Below are positions 34,550 through 47,223 of a DNA stretch of 64,000 nt, piece after piece (positions within the stretch are counted from its first letter, which is position 1; each line of letters begins with the position of its first letter). Source of the DNA: Epiperipatus broadwayi (Eukaryota > Onychophora > Udeonychophora > Euonychophora > Peripatidae); NCBI GenBank assembly GCA_028023455.1, contig JAQFVV010000252.1:1203349-1267348 (forward strand). Reading direction: 5' to 3'. The notes under the pieces were generated by a model. It worked only from the letters and a program-made list of their open reading frames with translations, was not told where the DNA came from and searched no databases. The translations under genes and the position numbers were made by a program.

Positions 34550-37240
34550 TGTAACATTATTGAAAAATAAAGGGGTTGTATCTGAGGTGATGGCCACCAG
34601 TATGTAAACAACCACAGCTCAAGTTGGGTAGGCATTTCTAACTCTATGGAAAATCAGGCTTTAAGCCATCAGGGATCTGAGGAATTGTTTGTTTATTCTT
34701 AAAAAAATGTATATATAATTTTAATATCAAAAGGGATTAGCATGATAGATCACTCTGAAAGATCAGCACAGCTAACTATAAGTTAACCAGCACTACCCAA
34801 AAGTATAAGTAATATAATCATTCATCATCGGAAATGATTAGCAATCAAAAATAAATCAACAGTCAAACTTGTGACTGGATTTAAAATGGGTCTACTATAG
34901 ACCAGGCGAATTATTGAGCTTTTACCAGCTTGAGGCACTTATTTAAACATAATTTGTATGTACAAACTAATCGATCATCCATCAGAATACATAATAATCA
35001 AAAACAATAATGCTGGGCATTAAAATATGCTGATTATTATCAATGCTCTGGCCACTTACTACCATTAATGTACTAAACAACTATAAATTTAAATTATAAT
35101 AGAGACTAAACTAAAATAAAATGTAGTGAATGGGCTTAATCTCTTTCTGCCAACCATAATGATTATGATCATTAACAACTGTATGCCCACACATTAAATA
35201 TATATGCCATATGCATGAATCTACCTCAGAAAGCAAGAGGAAAATAAATAAATAAATTAGCTTATTATAAATAACCTTAAGAAAATCCTCCACTACTTAT
35301 AAATAATTAGCTTTATTGGGATCATAAAAGAACCTAAATCCTAGAATACAAGCTGTCATGATATAAGTTCACACACACAGCATGTTATGAAATGGGAATT
35401 GAATAGAATAAAGTAATTAAAACTATAAAGAATATTTTTTAAAAAATTATTTAATATCTGATTAATAACAACAAATACAGAATTGACATGATAGCATGAC
35501 ATTTCAAATATCCAACTCATCATATAAATACATTTTTACAAAAATTATATTAACCAACTAATTAATTTTTATTCATGGATTAGCTTTAAATTCATTAGGT
35601 TCTTTCTTTAAAATTTTTAAGAGTTTGTTAAACATTTTCAAAATCAGAGATAACAATCTTTGTTTCTACCCAGAGAGTAAACTGTGAGAGCTAGATTTAT
35701 AGCAGATTATACATATACTTTTTTAAAGTTATTTTACCATTTGTAAGAAAAAATTGACTGGATTTTACAAATAAAAATATTTAATAATTTGGCATATTTT
35801 AACTTAATGAAGTATTTACTGTTATCAATTCTTACATAAAATAAAACAAAAACTTATTACATTTATGAAGCAAAAAAAATAAATTTTCTATTAATAAAAA
35901 AAATAGTGTGTTCACATGTAATAGAAAAATACCTCTAGCTATGGCTTTAGTGTTCATGGACTGCTTTTCAGTTATAATTTTCAGTTTTCTATTTCACTGA
36001 ACTTCTCCATGAAGGCTTCTTACACATGGCAGGTTTAGTGTGTCTTTTTGGTCTGTAGCAATTCCAGGTGATCAAAAAATAGCAAAATTAATCCATTTGG
36101 TTCTCCTCTTGAATTTCTAGATGAGACAGAGGTAGACAGAGACTCATTGCTCTTGCTTGAAAGTTAGGTTTCAGACTACATTAGGGTGATACCTTCTCTA
36201 TATTTTTATTCCAGGGAAGATAGGTTACATAGAGAGAAATGATGCCTAGCTTTTAGCACAACCTAGCACATGGTTTTCATTGTTCAAATTATTTTAGTGC
36301 TAAACTCATAGTATCCTAAAGACTTAATAACAAACTGCTATTTTATTCAATAGATTGGTCATCAGCTGGATTAAGCTTGAGTTGCTCTCTCTTCAACAGC
36401 TAAGTTAGGAAATAATTTCTTCTATATTTTTCAATCACAGGATTAAGATTTCTCTGTTCTCTTCAACAGTTAAGTTAGCAATACCTCTCTCCAGACACTT
36501 GGGTATAATCACTAATTCACATGCTCACATAAATTTTTTCCAAAAAAAAGTTTGCCCACAAGTCAATTACAATCTGTCTCTTATATAAAATCTTCAGACA
36601 ACCAATTAAATAAAATTTTATAAATACAATTGTTCAGCCAATTTCCTTGGTTAATAATAGATATTGAAAAGAAACCAAGAACTTAAAATTAACAACATAA
36701 AATTTTTGACATTTCTTTCTAATTAAAAACCAAATCTTGTAAAAAAAAAAAATAACAACAACATAAACAGTTAATTACATAGATTTGATTTTTCTTTTTA
36801 ATTAAAGAGAGATAGAAAACAATTCTGATTAATTAAAAATAACATTTACAAAATTATATTTTGTTCTTCCCTCTTTCTTTTTTCATTTTTTTATATTTTT
36901 TTTAAAAAGTACTCTTAAATATATTTAATGTTTGAGAATTTTCATACTGTCATATAGGGAGTTTACAAATATTGAGTTAAATATTGACCCTTTTAAAAAA
37001 TAAGTCTAAAAAATTTAAATATTATTTTCCCCATGTTATATATAGAGTCCCAAAGTAAGCTCTTAACAAGCTTTTTTTTTGTAAATATAAGCTTATTAAA
37101 TTAGGTCATGTGACATCTGACTTGATTTTTTTTAATTTTCCCCCATTAATAAAATAGTTTTTATTCCCAAACCTGAGGAATATGCCTCCAACTATCTAAT
37201 TAATTTTTTTCTAGTGCAGCTATGCAACTAACTGGTTACA
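34550..37240 (-). repeat. 3' LTR (copy B), about 2.69 kb
   Basis: Reads TGTAACCAGTTAGTTGCATA at its minus-strand start and ends GTTACA next to the TA run. Its interior aligns in order with copy C and with copy A. It carries the uninterrupted version of the site (ATTATTTAATATCTG, about 35445) where the foldback element sits in copy A. Confidence 0.75.
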
Positions 37241-37996
37241 TTACTCTGGTCTTATATAGTAAATGAAATTGAGTTGAACTTCTTTCTTGATATTTTAGTT
37301 TGATTCAGCCAATTTTATTTCATTACAACAAAAATTTACATTAGTCATGCTTTGCTATGTATTAACACTTACACAGACTTACAAGCTGGGATACCATTTA
37401 TTAAGCCTTGTTGGGATTTTTGGTCAAAAGTAATTCTCTCATTTATTGGGTCTATTGTTAGTCATGCTTTTCTGTACCTTACCATTTATACAGATTTACA
37501 AGCTGGGTTATAATTTTTTTAATATTTGGTTACTGGTAACAATCTCATTTATTTGATCTATTATTACTTTTGGAGATGGGATGACTATTATCCTAATATA
37601 TGCATGCCTCCAGCATGATGATGGACCTCATCACAGAACATGAGTTTGCAAGCCACAATGAGTATCATAAAATCTATCTCAATTTAAGCACTACTCAGAG
37701 TGCAAGTTGAGATAAAAAAATGACCAAAGAAATGTTTAGTCATAGTTCTATGCCTGTGAGACAATTCAGTATTCTACTGATAGAAAATCCAGCTCCTCCA
37801 AGAGGGTTGTTTGAAAAAAATTTAAATCTTAGGTAGGTGCAGTGCAGAGATAAAACATTGGAGCATCATAAACACACTGCATTCCTATGTCTATAAGAAT
37901 ACCACCATCAACCATCAACACTCGAGGCAATGCTCCAATACTTCCTAATATTTATCCCCAATTTCTTAAAAGTATTTTCTTTCTTCAGTTTCAATT

Positions 37997-39638
37997 TTAT
38001 TGTTTTGCTTTTTTGTTTTCTTGCTCAGAAGTATAATTGCACCCTCCTTTTGGAGACTGAGGATCATGATCAGTTCTTTGATAATAGCTTTCTGTGTTGG
38101 GAGGTGATCCACTTCTAGTTTGTCCAATTATTTGTGTTCTGTCATGAAATAAAAAACCATATTCCTGATGAGTATTTCCTTCATGAATGTTTGATCCACT
38201 TTCACATCTTTTAATTATTTGGATTCTGGCAGAACTATTGATATTACCAGTTGATCTCCACTTCCTCTTTCATGGTGACACTTTATTTCTTCTATCCTGA
38301 CACCGTGGTGTTTGATTTTTTTGCTTTCTATATTGAAAAGCATTTATATGTGGATTATTATCTCCTCTGTATGTCAATTTTGTTGGAGGTTTAAATTCCT
38401 CTTCTTTTTCAGCATATGCAGATTTGCTGCTGTTAAATGCGTTTAACAGTTCAGCCACCTACTCAATTGTACACCTGTCAAAGACAATTAACATGCTTTC
38501 AATATGGCTTGGGAAACTATATCTTAATATTCTTATTATTTGTAATTCTTAGAGAGGTCTACAATGAGTGCTCTCAATTTCACCACTTGATTTTTAAAAA
38601 ATGGAGTGTAAGGCTCAGCAGGAGGATACTTCTCTTGGGATACTTTATGTTTCATCCTCGTTTGGTAATCCTCATTCCAGTAGACTTCATGATTTGTGTG
38701 CTTGAACTCAAAAATATTATGATGATGGGTAAATAATGAATCCCACCATGTCTGGGATGTACCTTGAAGATGGCTACCCAGTATTGCTAGCTTTTCCTCT
38801 TCAGTCATGGCATTAATGCTAAAATATTTTTCCAGAGTGTTAACAAGTTCAATATGAGCTTCCCCAGAATTTCCTGGAAAAAGTCACTAATTTTAATGAA
38901 CTGATTTATAATTCCAGGCATTTGGTTTATATATTGACTATTTATCTTTACTTCCGTTATCTTTGTATTTTCAATTCCTTCTTTTTTTAATGTATACATG
39001 ACCAGTTTTTTTGGTTTGAACATCTTGTTTATGGACATCTTCCAATCTTTTTACTCACCTGCAGTAATTTAATTTGATTAGCCAGAGTCCCTATATGCTC
39101 TGGTATCAATTCCAAGCTTTGTTGACTTTTGACTCCTGCACTTGGCTAATTTTACTATCCATTACTTCTTGTATCACTTTTATTTTCATATCCTGTTTTT
39201 CTTTGTTTTGTCTCACTTTATTCAGAACTTCTTTAATTTGTTTGATTTTGTTTGTTATTTTATTGGCCATGTTTTTACTGTTTTATTCAATTTCCTGTAG
39301 CATATCTACTTTTATTTTTTTAACATTTCTTCTGCTACTTTTCTATTTCCTGCTTCTCTTTGTTGATTCTTTATATTATCATCTTCTCTTTGTTGGTCTC
39401 TTTTTATTCTCTTCTTCTGTTTGTTTATTATCTTTTCTTTGTTGGTCTTTTTAATTCTCTTCTCCTTTTTTATCATCATTTTCTCTTTTTTAATCTCTCT
39501 TTTGATTTTTTTTTTCTCTTTGTTTATTATCATTTTCTCTTTGTTGGTCTCAATTTTTATTAATTTTATGAATGTTTCCTCTATTCTCTGAATTCCTTCC
39601 ATTGGTTGATCATCTTCTTTTATATCATTTTCTTTCAT
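37997..39638 (-). pseudogene. Gag pseudogene of the giant-LTR element
   Basis: Gag forms the particle that packages element RNA. From 39638 on the minus strand: an N-terminal Lys/Glu-rich coiled-coil-like part built on repeated words such as NKEKMI and KKEKRIKK (39638-39312), a linker, then the Gypsy-type core with SGEAHIELVNTLEKYFSINA, MTEEEKLAILGSHLQG and SQTWWDSLF (about 38890-38720), then KNQVVKLRALIVDLSKNYK, and a polar C-terminal tail containing SGSPPNTESYYQRTDHDPQ that ends at a stop near 37997. Frameshifts and stops near 38870, 38530, 38450 and 38270 break it. No CCHC knuckle was seen in the tail. Confidence 0.75.
39312..39638 (-). repeat. Degenerate in-frame tandem repeat in gag N-terminus
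   Basis: The plus strand shows repeated TTCTCTTTGTTGGTCT and TTATCATCTTCTC-like words across about 300 bp. On the minus strand they encode an Ile/Lys/Glu-rich charged helix. The repeat looks like a minisatellite that grew within a coding frame. Confidence 0.65.
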
Positions 39639-39995
39639 TTTTTTTCACTTTTCTTCTTGTCACCATATATATTTTTATTATAGACATTTACTCTTCAAAA
39701 TAAACTGTATTGGTGTATTTTTACACAGAAACTACAAATCTGAACTTTTAAAAATATCTTATAAAATAAGCTTAACATCACCTCCTCTTCCATTCAAACA
39801 TATTGTATTATTACTGTATTATTATTACCATATTGCCTGCTCCTCCTTCAACCTTATTATTTCAATATTTAGCTTTATTTATTAATTTATTTCCTCTGCT
39901 TCATTCTCTAATTCTATCCTGTTCATGTGTGTGTGACTGATGTCCATTCCTATTGTATTTTTGTTATAAGTCCACATTATGTAAAAACACAAGTT

Positions 39996-40127
39996 CATGT
40001 TGAAAACCATTTATCAAAACCTTTCTTAGAGATCAGATGAGAATATGACAGAAAAATAATGCATGTTGAAAACCATTTATCAAAACCTTTCTTAGAGATC
40101 AGATGAGAATATGACAGAAAAATAATG
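39996..40127. repeat. Perfect 66-bp tandem duplication
   Basis: The unit starting CATGTTGAAAACCATTTATC at 39996 is repeated at 40062. By eye the copies are identical. It lies in the leader of the old LTR element and, being identical, is much younger than it. Confidence 0.9.
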
Positions 40128-40798
40128 CATAGTGACCAGAAATTTTGGGATAGATACAGAATCCAATCACTGGATTATAATTACAATGCAGCATGAATTC
40201 CCAAAGGTCTATTTCAATTTAGACACTAAGCTATCACAATCCTGTATATGAAATAAATTACAAAAATCTTTGAAAAGCCCCATTTCTTTGAGTCTTAGGG
40301 GCTAGAAAATATAAACTATGTGTTGGTCTCTTTCTTGAAGGCTTAGAGATTGGGGATCATGGCTGTTATCTGGACCATAATAAACAATCAAAAGAAATTG
40401 GAAAAACTTGTGGTTGGAGCAATATCTGAAAATGAACACTCCATGAAGTTGCATGAAAATGATTGCATCCTCAAGCTAACAACAAAACATCCCATCCATT
40501 ACCAAAACTGAAAGTACATTTAAACAAATTTAACCATTCAAAAACTCAATCCAATCTTCAAAATTATGTCTTGATTATCTCTTCAACTTTAAAAATGAAT
40601 TCCTTAAATAAGCATTAATATTTTAAATGTTTAATTTATAATTAAATTTTAACAATCATTCTTTATAGTCTTGTCACATTTCACAGCAATATGTTTAAGA
40701 TAATTCTGCATCAAAATACAGAATTTTGTTTTTCAGGTGTTTTTCTGACATTCAAGTTATGTGGTCACTCATGATCAGAACCTGACCATCATTGTGTT

Positions 40799-40814
40799 CA
40801 CAATTGGATTGTCA
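40799..40814 (-). promoter_or_regulatory. Decayed primer-binding site
   Basis: Minus-strand TGACAATCCAATTGTG lies two bases after the 5' LTR end. Aligned to the site of the young LTR element (TGGCGACCCAACTCGG), most differences are G-to-A or C-to-T, as expected from decay of methylated CpG and general ageing. The two elements probably used the same tRNA-Lys-like primer. Confidence 0.55.
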
Positions 40815-40816
40815 TT

Positions 40817-43548
40817 TGTAACACTGCAAGTAAATATGATGGTTGTACATGAAGTGATGAACATCAGTATATAAATATCCATAGCTCATGTTGGGTAGTT
40901 ATTTCTAACTCTATGGAAAATCAGGGTTTAAATGCATCAGTGATATGATGAATTGATTGTTTATCCTCAAAAGAGAAATAAAATTTAATATCAAAAGGCG
41001 TGAGCAAAATAGATCAATCTGAGAGATCAGCACAGCTAACATTAAGTTTACCAGTATTACTCAAAAGTATAAGTAATACTCAAAAGAAATAATTATTCAT
41101 CATTATGAATGATTAGAGATCAAAAATAAATCATTAGTCAATCTTGTGACTGAATTTGAAATGGGTTTACTGTAGATCAGGCTTATTATTGAACTTTTGC
41201 CAACTTGCGGCACTTATTTAAACATAATCTGTATGCAGAAACTAAGTCCTCATCCATCAAAATACATAATAATCAAAAACAATAATAATGGGATATTAAA
41301 ACATGCTGATCATCATCAATGATCTGGCCACTTACTACTATTAGCATACTGGCCAACTATAAATTTAAATTCTAATGGAGACTAAAATAAAATATAGAGC
41401 ATAGGCTATAAAGAATAGTCTCTTTGTGCCAACCAGAATGATGATGATGATCATTATCATTTGGATACCCATACACTATATATATATGCACTTTATTTTA
41501 TATAGCTGTTATGCATGAATCTAGCTCAGGGAAAAAACTCTAATTTATTACTGTGAACAAGAGGGAAATAAATTAACTTAATGCAAATAACTTAAGCAAA
41601 TCATGGGCTTCCACTACATATAAATAACTAGCTTTATTGGGATCATAAAAAAATTAAATCCTAGAATATAAACTGTCATGATATAAGGTCACACACAGGG
41701 CATTTCATAAAACAGGAATTGGATAAAATAAAGTAATTAAGACTAGAAATAATATTTTAAGTCAATTATTTAATATCTGATGAATAACAACAAAAATGAC
41801 ATGATAAGTATGCCATTTCAAACACCCATTTCATCAAAAAATACATTTTTACAAAAATTACATTAACCAATTAATATATAGCATATATGAGCACAGACTT
41901 TCACATGACCCACCACTCTCCACACTATCTCATCACACTGATACACTTGAACACATATATGTTGAAAAGATAAATAATCACCAATATACGTATTTCATGC
42001 TAAACCAATTAATTTTTATTCATGGATTAACTTTAAATTCATTAGGTTCTTGTTTTAATTTTTTTAAGAGTTTGTTAAACATTTTCAAAATCAAAGATAA
42101 CAATCTTTGATTCTACCCAGAGGGCAAATTGAGAGAGAAAATAAAAAACAACTTAGATTTATAACAGATTATACATATATTTTTTAAAGTTATTTTATCA
42201 TTTGTAAAAGAAAATTGACTGGATTTAACAAAAAAGTCTAATAATTTGGAATATTTTAACATAGTGAAATATTTACTATTATCAATTTTTGTATAATGCA
42301 AAAACAATTATAACATTTATGAAGCAAATTTTTTATTAATAAAAAAGTGTGTGCACACAAAAAATACCTCTAGCCATGACCTTAGTATGGATGGAGTTCT
42401 TTTCAGTTGCAATTTTCTAGTTTTCTATTCAATTGACTTTCTTTTGAAAGCTTCTTAGACATGGTATGGTTACAATGTCCTTTTCATGGTCTGTAGCAAT
42501 TCCAGGTAATTGAAAAATAGCAAATTTTGTCCATTTGGTTTACCTCTTGAATTTCCAGGTGAGACAGAAGTTAGAAAGTGACTCATTGTTCTTAGTTGAA
42601 GGCAAGGTTACAGACTACATTAAGGGAGTACCTTCTCTACATATTTTATTTCAGTGAAAACAAGTTACGTGGAGAAAAATGGTACCTAGCTTTTAGATGA
42701 ATCTAGCACATAATTTTTATTGTATGAACTATTTTTTAGTGCTAAACTCATAGTGTCCTAAAATCTTGATAAAAAACTGCTATTATATTCAATAGATTGA
42801 TATCAACTGGATTAAGCTTGGGCTACTCTCTCTTCAACAGCTAAGTTAGGAAATATTTTTTTCTATATTTTTCAGCCACAGGATTATGATCTCACTGCTC
42901 ATTTTAACAGTTAAGTTAGCAATACCCCCCAGACACTTGGGTATAATCACTAATTCACACCCTCACATATATATTTTAGAACAATCTTGCCCACAAGCCA
43001 ATTACGATCTGTCTTTTACATGATAATCATCTTAACAAACAATTAGATACAGTATTATAAATATAATTGTTCAGCCAATTTTTTTTTAATCATAGATATT
43101 GAAACAAGTCAAGAACCTAAAATTAACAACATAAAATTCTTGACATTCCTTTCTAATTAAAAACCAAATATTCTTGCAAGAAAACAACAATAAGAAGAAG
43201 ATAATCAGTTAATCACATTGATTTGATTTTTTTTCTTTATAGAGAGATAATAAACAACTCTTATTAATTAAAAATAAAATTTGCAAAGTTATTAAAGTCT
43301 TATTTTGTTTCCACTCTTTTATTTTTTTATTTTTTTTATTATTTTTTAAAAATACTCTTAAATATATTTAATGTTTCAGAATTTTCATACTATCATATGG
43401 GGATTTTATAAATATTGAATTAAATAATGACCCTTTAAAAAATTAGGTTTAAGAAAATTTAAATATATTCCTCAAACCTGAAAAACATCTGCCAACTATC
43501 TAATCATTTATTTATTTTCTATTGTAGCTATGTAACCAACTGGTTTCA
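40817..43548 (-). repeat. 5' LTR (copy C), about 2.73 kb
   Basis: Aligns in order with copy B through shared words such as TAACTCTATGGAAAATCAGG, AGATCAGCACAGCTAAC and CTTTATTGGGATCATAAAA. It is slightly longer because of a small insertion at 41875-42002. Ends TGTTACA at 40817 in minus reading. Confidence 0.75.
41875..42002. mobile_element. 128-bp insertion in copy C with 10-bp duplication
   Basis: AACCAATTAA occurs at 41865-41874 and 42003-42012, while copies A and B have no extra block there. The inserted DNA has weak inverted ends (TAGCATATATGA against TAGCATGAAAT). It is probably a tiny MITE. Its absence from the sister LTR shows that it came after the LTR element. Confidence 0.65.
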
Positions 43549-43590
43549 ATATATAATATAGTTTATTTTGCTCAAATCTAAATTAGCTTT

Positions 43591-44400
43591 CAAATGTAAA
43601 TCATATCAAAGTAGACAACACTTATCAATACCAAGCATCTTTAATCTGTTGCCTAGGCAATCTTTTACTAATAAGAATAAGGTGATCATATCTTTCTCTT
43701 TATAATAGATTGAGATTTTTAATTCACAGAAGTTTAAATAAATCCCATTAAACAAACAAATTACCCAAATTTGCAAGTAAATAGTCATTTTTAAAACTTT
43801 CAAACCCCATTACTAGTCATTATTAATAAGATAACAAATATGATTCTGTTTAAAACTAGCTTAGTTTTTATTTATAAACAACATGAAAGCAACCCATGTT
43901 CATCAACACAATGTATCTTTAGCCTGTTATATCTTTTACTTATAAAAAAAGATAATTCTATCTTTTTTTGTATAATTTAAGATGTTAATATAGACATTAA
44001 AGATTGACGAATGAACTTTAACAGTATTTTTTAATCCAAAGAAGTTTAAATAACCTCATTAAATGGGCAAATATAAACAGATTTAAAAGTACACTAATAA
44101 ATAATCATTTTTAACACTTGATATTAATTATTAATAAGATAATAAAGCTGACTTTTCTCAAAATTAGATTGCATTGTGAATATCAATCATGTGAAAGCAA
44201 CCCACAATTATCAACATTAAAAATTTTCAATCAGCTGTCAAGACAACTTTAATTTTTAAGAAAAAGGTAATCCTGTCTGTTTTTCTGGATTTCTTTCATG
44301 TGATTTACATTTTTTAAACCATCTATCTTTGAAAAGAATTAGGTTTAATATCTTATTAATAATAAGTACCAGTTAGGATTTGAAAGTTTTAAAAAATATA
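43591..44400. repeat. Diverged tandem repeat, about 300-bp unit x2.7
   Basis: Units start near 43591, 43883 and 44189. Shared landmarks are a TCAACA...ATCTTTAATC-type start, AGAAGTTTAAATAA-CC-CATTAAA, AAATAGTCATTTTTAA and TTATTAATAAGATAA. The units are well diverged. No frame is conserved between units. Confidence 0.6.
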
Positions 44401-44819
44401 CATTTATTAGTCTACTTTAAAAACAGACATTTTTCTATGTAATTAGATTAATTTAATCTTCTATGAATTCCCAATCTTAATTTTTTACAGTCGAAATATC
44501 AAACTTTAATGTCTGTATTAACATCTTAGATAAGAGATAATAGTTGAATAATATTTTCTTATAAATAAGGGGTTATCTTGATAGTAGATTGAAATATTCA
44601 ATATATATATATATAATTTAGCAATGATAAATACTGAACAAATGATGAAGACATGTTATCAACTTATCTTTCTTTATGCATTGATAAAATTATAAAAAAA
44701 AAAAAACAAATCCATCTTTCTTTTTAATTTTCAATGATTATTTCATTAAAATTAATCAATCTGACAGTTTTGATTGACTAGCAATCTTTCTCAGAACTCG
44801 TCCTTGTTATTCAGCTTTT

Positions 44820-45480
44820 CCAACTGTCACTAATTTGAATAAGAGAGAACCCTGAGGAAGATTACTAGGCAATTGAATATGTCAGATAGATTAATTTTAA
44901 TTTTAATAAAATAAGCATTGAAAAGTGAAAAGAAAGATGGATTGTTTTGATGAAGATATATGTAAAAATTATGACATGGGTCATCTGATAAGTGCTGATT
45001 TAGCATGAAATGCAAATCTTTGATATTATTTAAATTTTTCAGATGTCTTTAATATATTTCAAAATATATCATCACCATATTTTAAAACTACTTCAGGTAT
45101 TTTATCAGGACCTGCGACATTTTAGTTTTAAGATTACAAAAGGCTGTTTGACTTCATTAAGCTGGATATCTTTGTTAGTATATAAAATGAATATACCATT
45201 AAAACTCATCATCACAATTCTTAAATCACTATTTAAAACATGATCAAAATACTCTTTCCACCTAGTCATAATATAATTGTAATCTTACTTTATAAGACTG
45301 TCATACTGTTTCTCAAATCCATATATTGTTTTCAATGGATCAAAAAAAAGATCTAAAATGGCAGCCATCAGTATATTACCCTATTTACTTTACAGTTTTA
45401 TTTCATTAATCATAAAACTTCTTGGATTTCTGCTTTCCGATCTCTATATTTATTATAAATTTCCAAGTTTAATTTATTAT
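44820..45480 (-). pseudogene. LINE fragment, endonuclease-RT linker (minus strand)
   Basis: The minus strand gives FDPLKTIYGFEKQYDSLIK, IMTRWKEYFDHVLNSD, TNKDIQLNEVKQ and, after a frameshift, PDKIPEVVLKYG. This order (an RW-EHF-LLN box followed by EV and PDxIP) is typical of the segment between endonuclease and reverse transcriptase in RTE-type and related LINEs. Stops and frameshifts are frequent. No catalytic reverse transcriptase motif was found downstream (toward lower coordinates). Confidence 0.55.
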
Positions 45481-46469
45481 TGCGCCAAACAAAAAATATC
45501 ACACACTGTTTTTTAATCAAATTAATAATATTATTAAATAATATTTTCAGTTAGCAAGTTATGATACTTCTTTTACATTGATTCAGTTCGTTATAAATAT
45601 AAATTCAGCATAACATTTATTTTTCTTTTAATCATGAATTTTTACTTTTCTGAATCAATTGCATATTTAAATTTTGATCAATTTAATTTTTTAACGTTTC
45701 AATCATTTTTTAAGGGGTGATATATGTTCATTTTATATAACATGTACTTGATGAACGCAATTGATGTCGAAAATAGTGAGGGGGAATTGAATAACAAAAG
45801 CATTTCAACTTAATTATATAAATATGTTTTAAAAAACATACTAATCATAATTTTTTTTTAAAGAAATTTTTATTAAATGTTAAAAAAAATAACAAAATAA
45901 AACTATTGATTTTGATATTTAATTATTTTAAAATTTTCTTGAAATTTTTGAAAAAAAAAATTAAAAATTTATATATTAATGTTTTTTATTTATATATTTA
46001 AAGTGGAATGCTGTTTTGTATTCGATTTTTTTCTTCTGTTTTTAGATATAAAATATATCCAACCCATACATTTATCTGCAAAACAATACACAATGTGTAT
46101 ATAAGACTACTCTGGAAAAGAGCTCTAGAAAGGATTGAAATATTAAACTAAATCAGTACAAATTTAAGTGTACAATTGATTTTGAAAAAATAAAAAATCA
46201 GGATTAAAAAAATTATATATGGAATATATATGAGATTAATATAATTGTAGAACTAGAACTTACACTCATATTAATACGTTGATAAAGACTCATTAACTTT
46301 GCACAAAATGAAAGATCAGCTGTTTACAGTTAATATATTTAAAAATTTTATGAGTTCATTGTTATTATTTTGCTTTTATTTTGTTAAAAGTAATCAGTTA
46401 ATACAATTATTTGAGAACTATCTCGATGTTGATTAATATAGTGTTAATTTGCAGTTTGTAATTACTGCA
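45481..46469. other. AT-rich non-coding stretch
   Basis: No gene is seen. A GC-poor segment with long A and T runs occupies 45850-46000. Confidence 0.5.
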
Positions 46470-46797
46470 TTTACACAGAGGCTAAACTCTCCACACAGTA
46501 GCACCTCTCCAAGCCAGAGTAATCAATGGATGCAAGAAGGTTTGTGCATAAAATTGCTATTTAGTCCCTACTCATCCAATATTCCCAGACTAGTTTTTAG
46601 CTTATGGCTTTCATTAATGAGGAGCCTTGGATCTAAGAGTCCTGCAATTAGATCTTAGGATCTATTCAACCTCCCAGCACTCTCCTTTTACCTTATTAGC
46701 TAACTATAAAACTTTGAGTCCAGAATGAAAAACACAATAATGTTTTCAATTCAAGCTTATTAGCTTGTATAGTCATATAGATCCAAACTCAGTTCAA
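46470..46797 (+). repeat. 0.3-kb dispersed repeat, copy 1
   Basis: Contains GCTAAACTCTCCACACAGTA, GCCAGAGTAATCAATGGATG, CTCATCCAATATTCCCAGAC and GGATCTAAGAGTCCTGCA. The same order is found at 46911-47223 and, inverted, at 47224-47530. No pol III boxes or coding frame were convincing, so the class is unknown. Confidence 0.8.
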
Positions 46798-46910
46798 CAT
46801 CCATATTTTTGGTGTCTTTGGTTCTTTAATAACAACAGTCACTATAATCCTCTTGAGAAGGATTGGTATTAATCCATGAAACATCACATGATCACCATTC
46901 TTTATGCTTA

Positions 46911-47223
46911 CACAAGCTGTTTACACTAAGGGCTAAATGCTCCATACAGTAGTGCTACTTAGTGCAAGCCAGAGTAATCAATGGATGCAGGAAGGTTTGT
47001 GCATAAAATCTCTGTCTAGTGCTTATTCATCCAATATCCCCAGACTAGTTTCTAGCTTGTTGCTTTCATCAGTGAGGAGCTTTGGATCTGAAAGCACTGC
47101 ACATAGATCTTAGGATCTAATGCAAACCTCCAGCAGCCACTTTTTATCTCTACTTAACTACAAAACTATGAATCTAAAATTGAAAACATAATTTCTAATC
47201 TGAGATCAAACCTATATGTCTAT
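46911..47223 (+). repeat. 0.3-kb dispersed repeat, copy 2
   Basis: Direct copy of the family, with GCTAAATGCTCCATACAGTA, GCCAGAGTAATCAATGGATG and CATCCAATATCCCCAGACTA. It abuts an inverted copy, so copies 2 and 3 form a hairpin of about 0.3 kb per arm with almost no loop. Confidence 0.8.

Larger units (their letters stand above)
34550..43548 (-). mobile_element. Old LTR retrotransposon with giant LTRs and gag only
   Basis: On the minus strand: 5' LTR 43548-40817, primer site 40814-40799, a leader of about 1.1 kb, gag 39638-37997, about 750 bp without a frame, and 3' LTR 37240-34550. The LTRs keep TG...CA type ends (TGTAACCAG... to ...TGTTACA; the 5' LTR start is mutated to TGAAACC). Protease, reverse transcriptase, RNase H and integrase are absent from the 3.58-kb interior. 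LTRs are clearly diverged by eye, so the insertion is old. The gag type and primer site suggest a Ty3/Gypsy relation. Confidence 0.75.

Noticed and set aside
37930-38118. Plus-strand frame near the end of gag
   Set aside because: Antisense of the gag C-terminal tail.
39074-39454. Plus-strand 126-codon frame resembling a membrane protein
   Set aside because: It is antisense to the Lys/Glu-rich gag repeat; Phe and Leu arise from reversed AAA/GAA-type codons.
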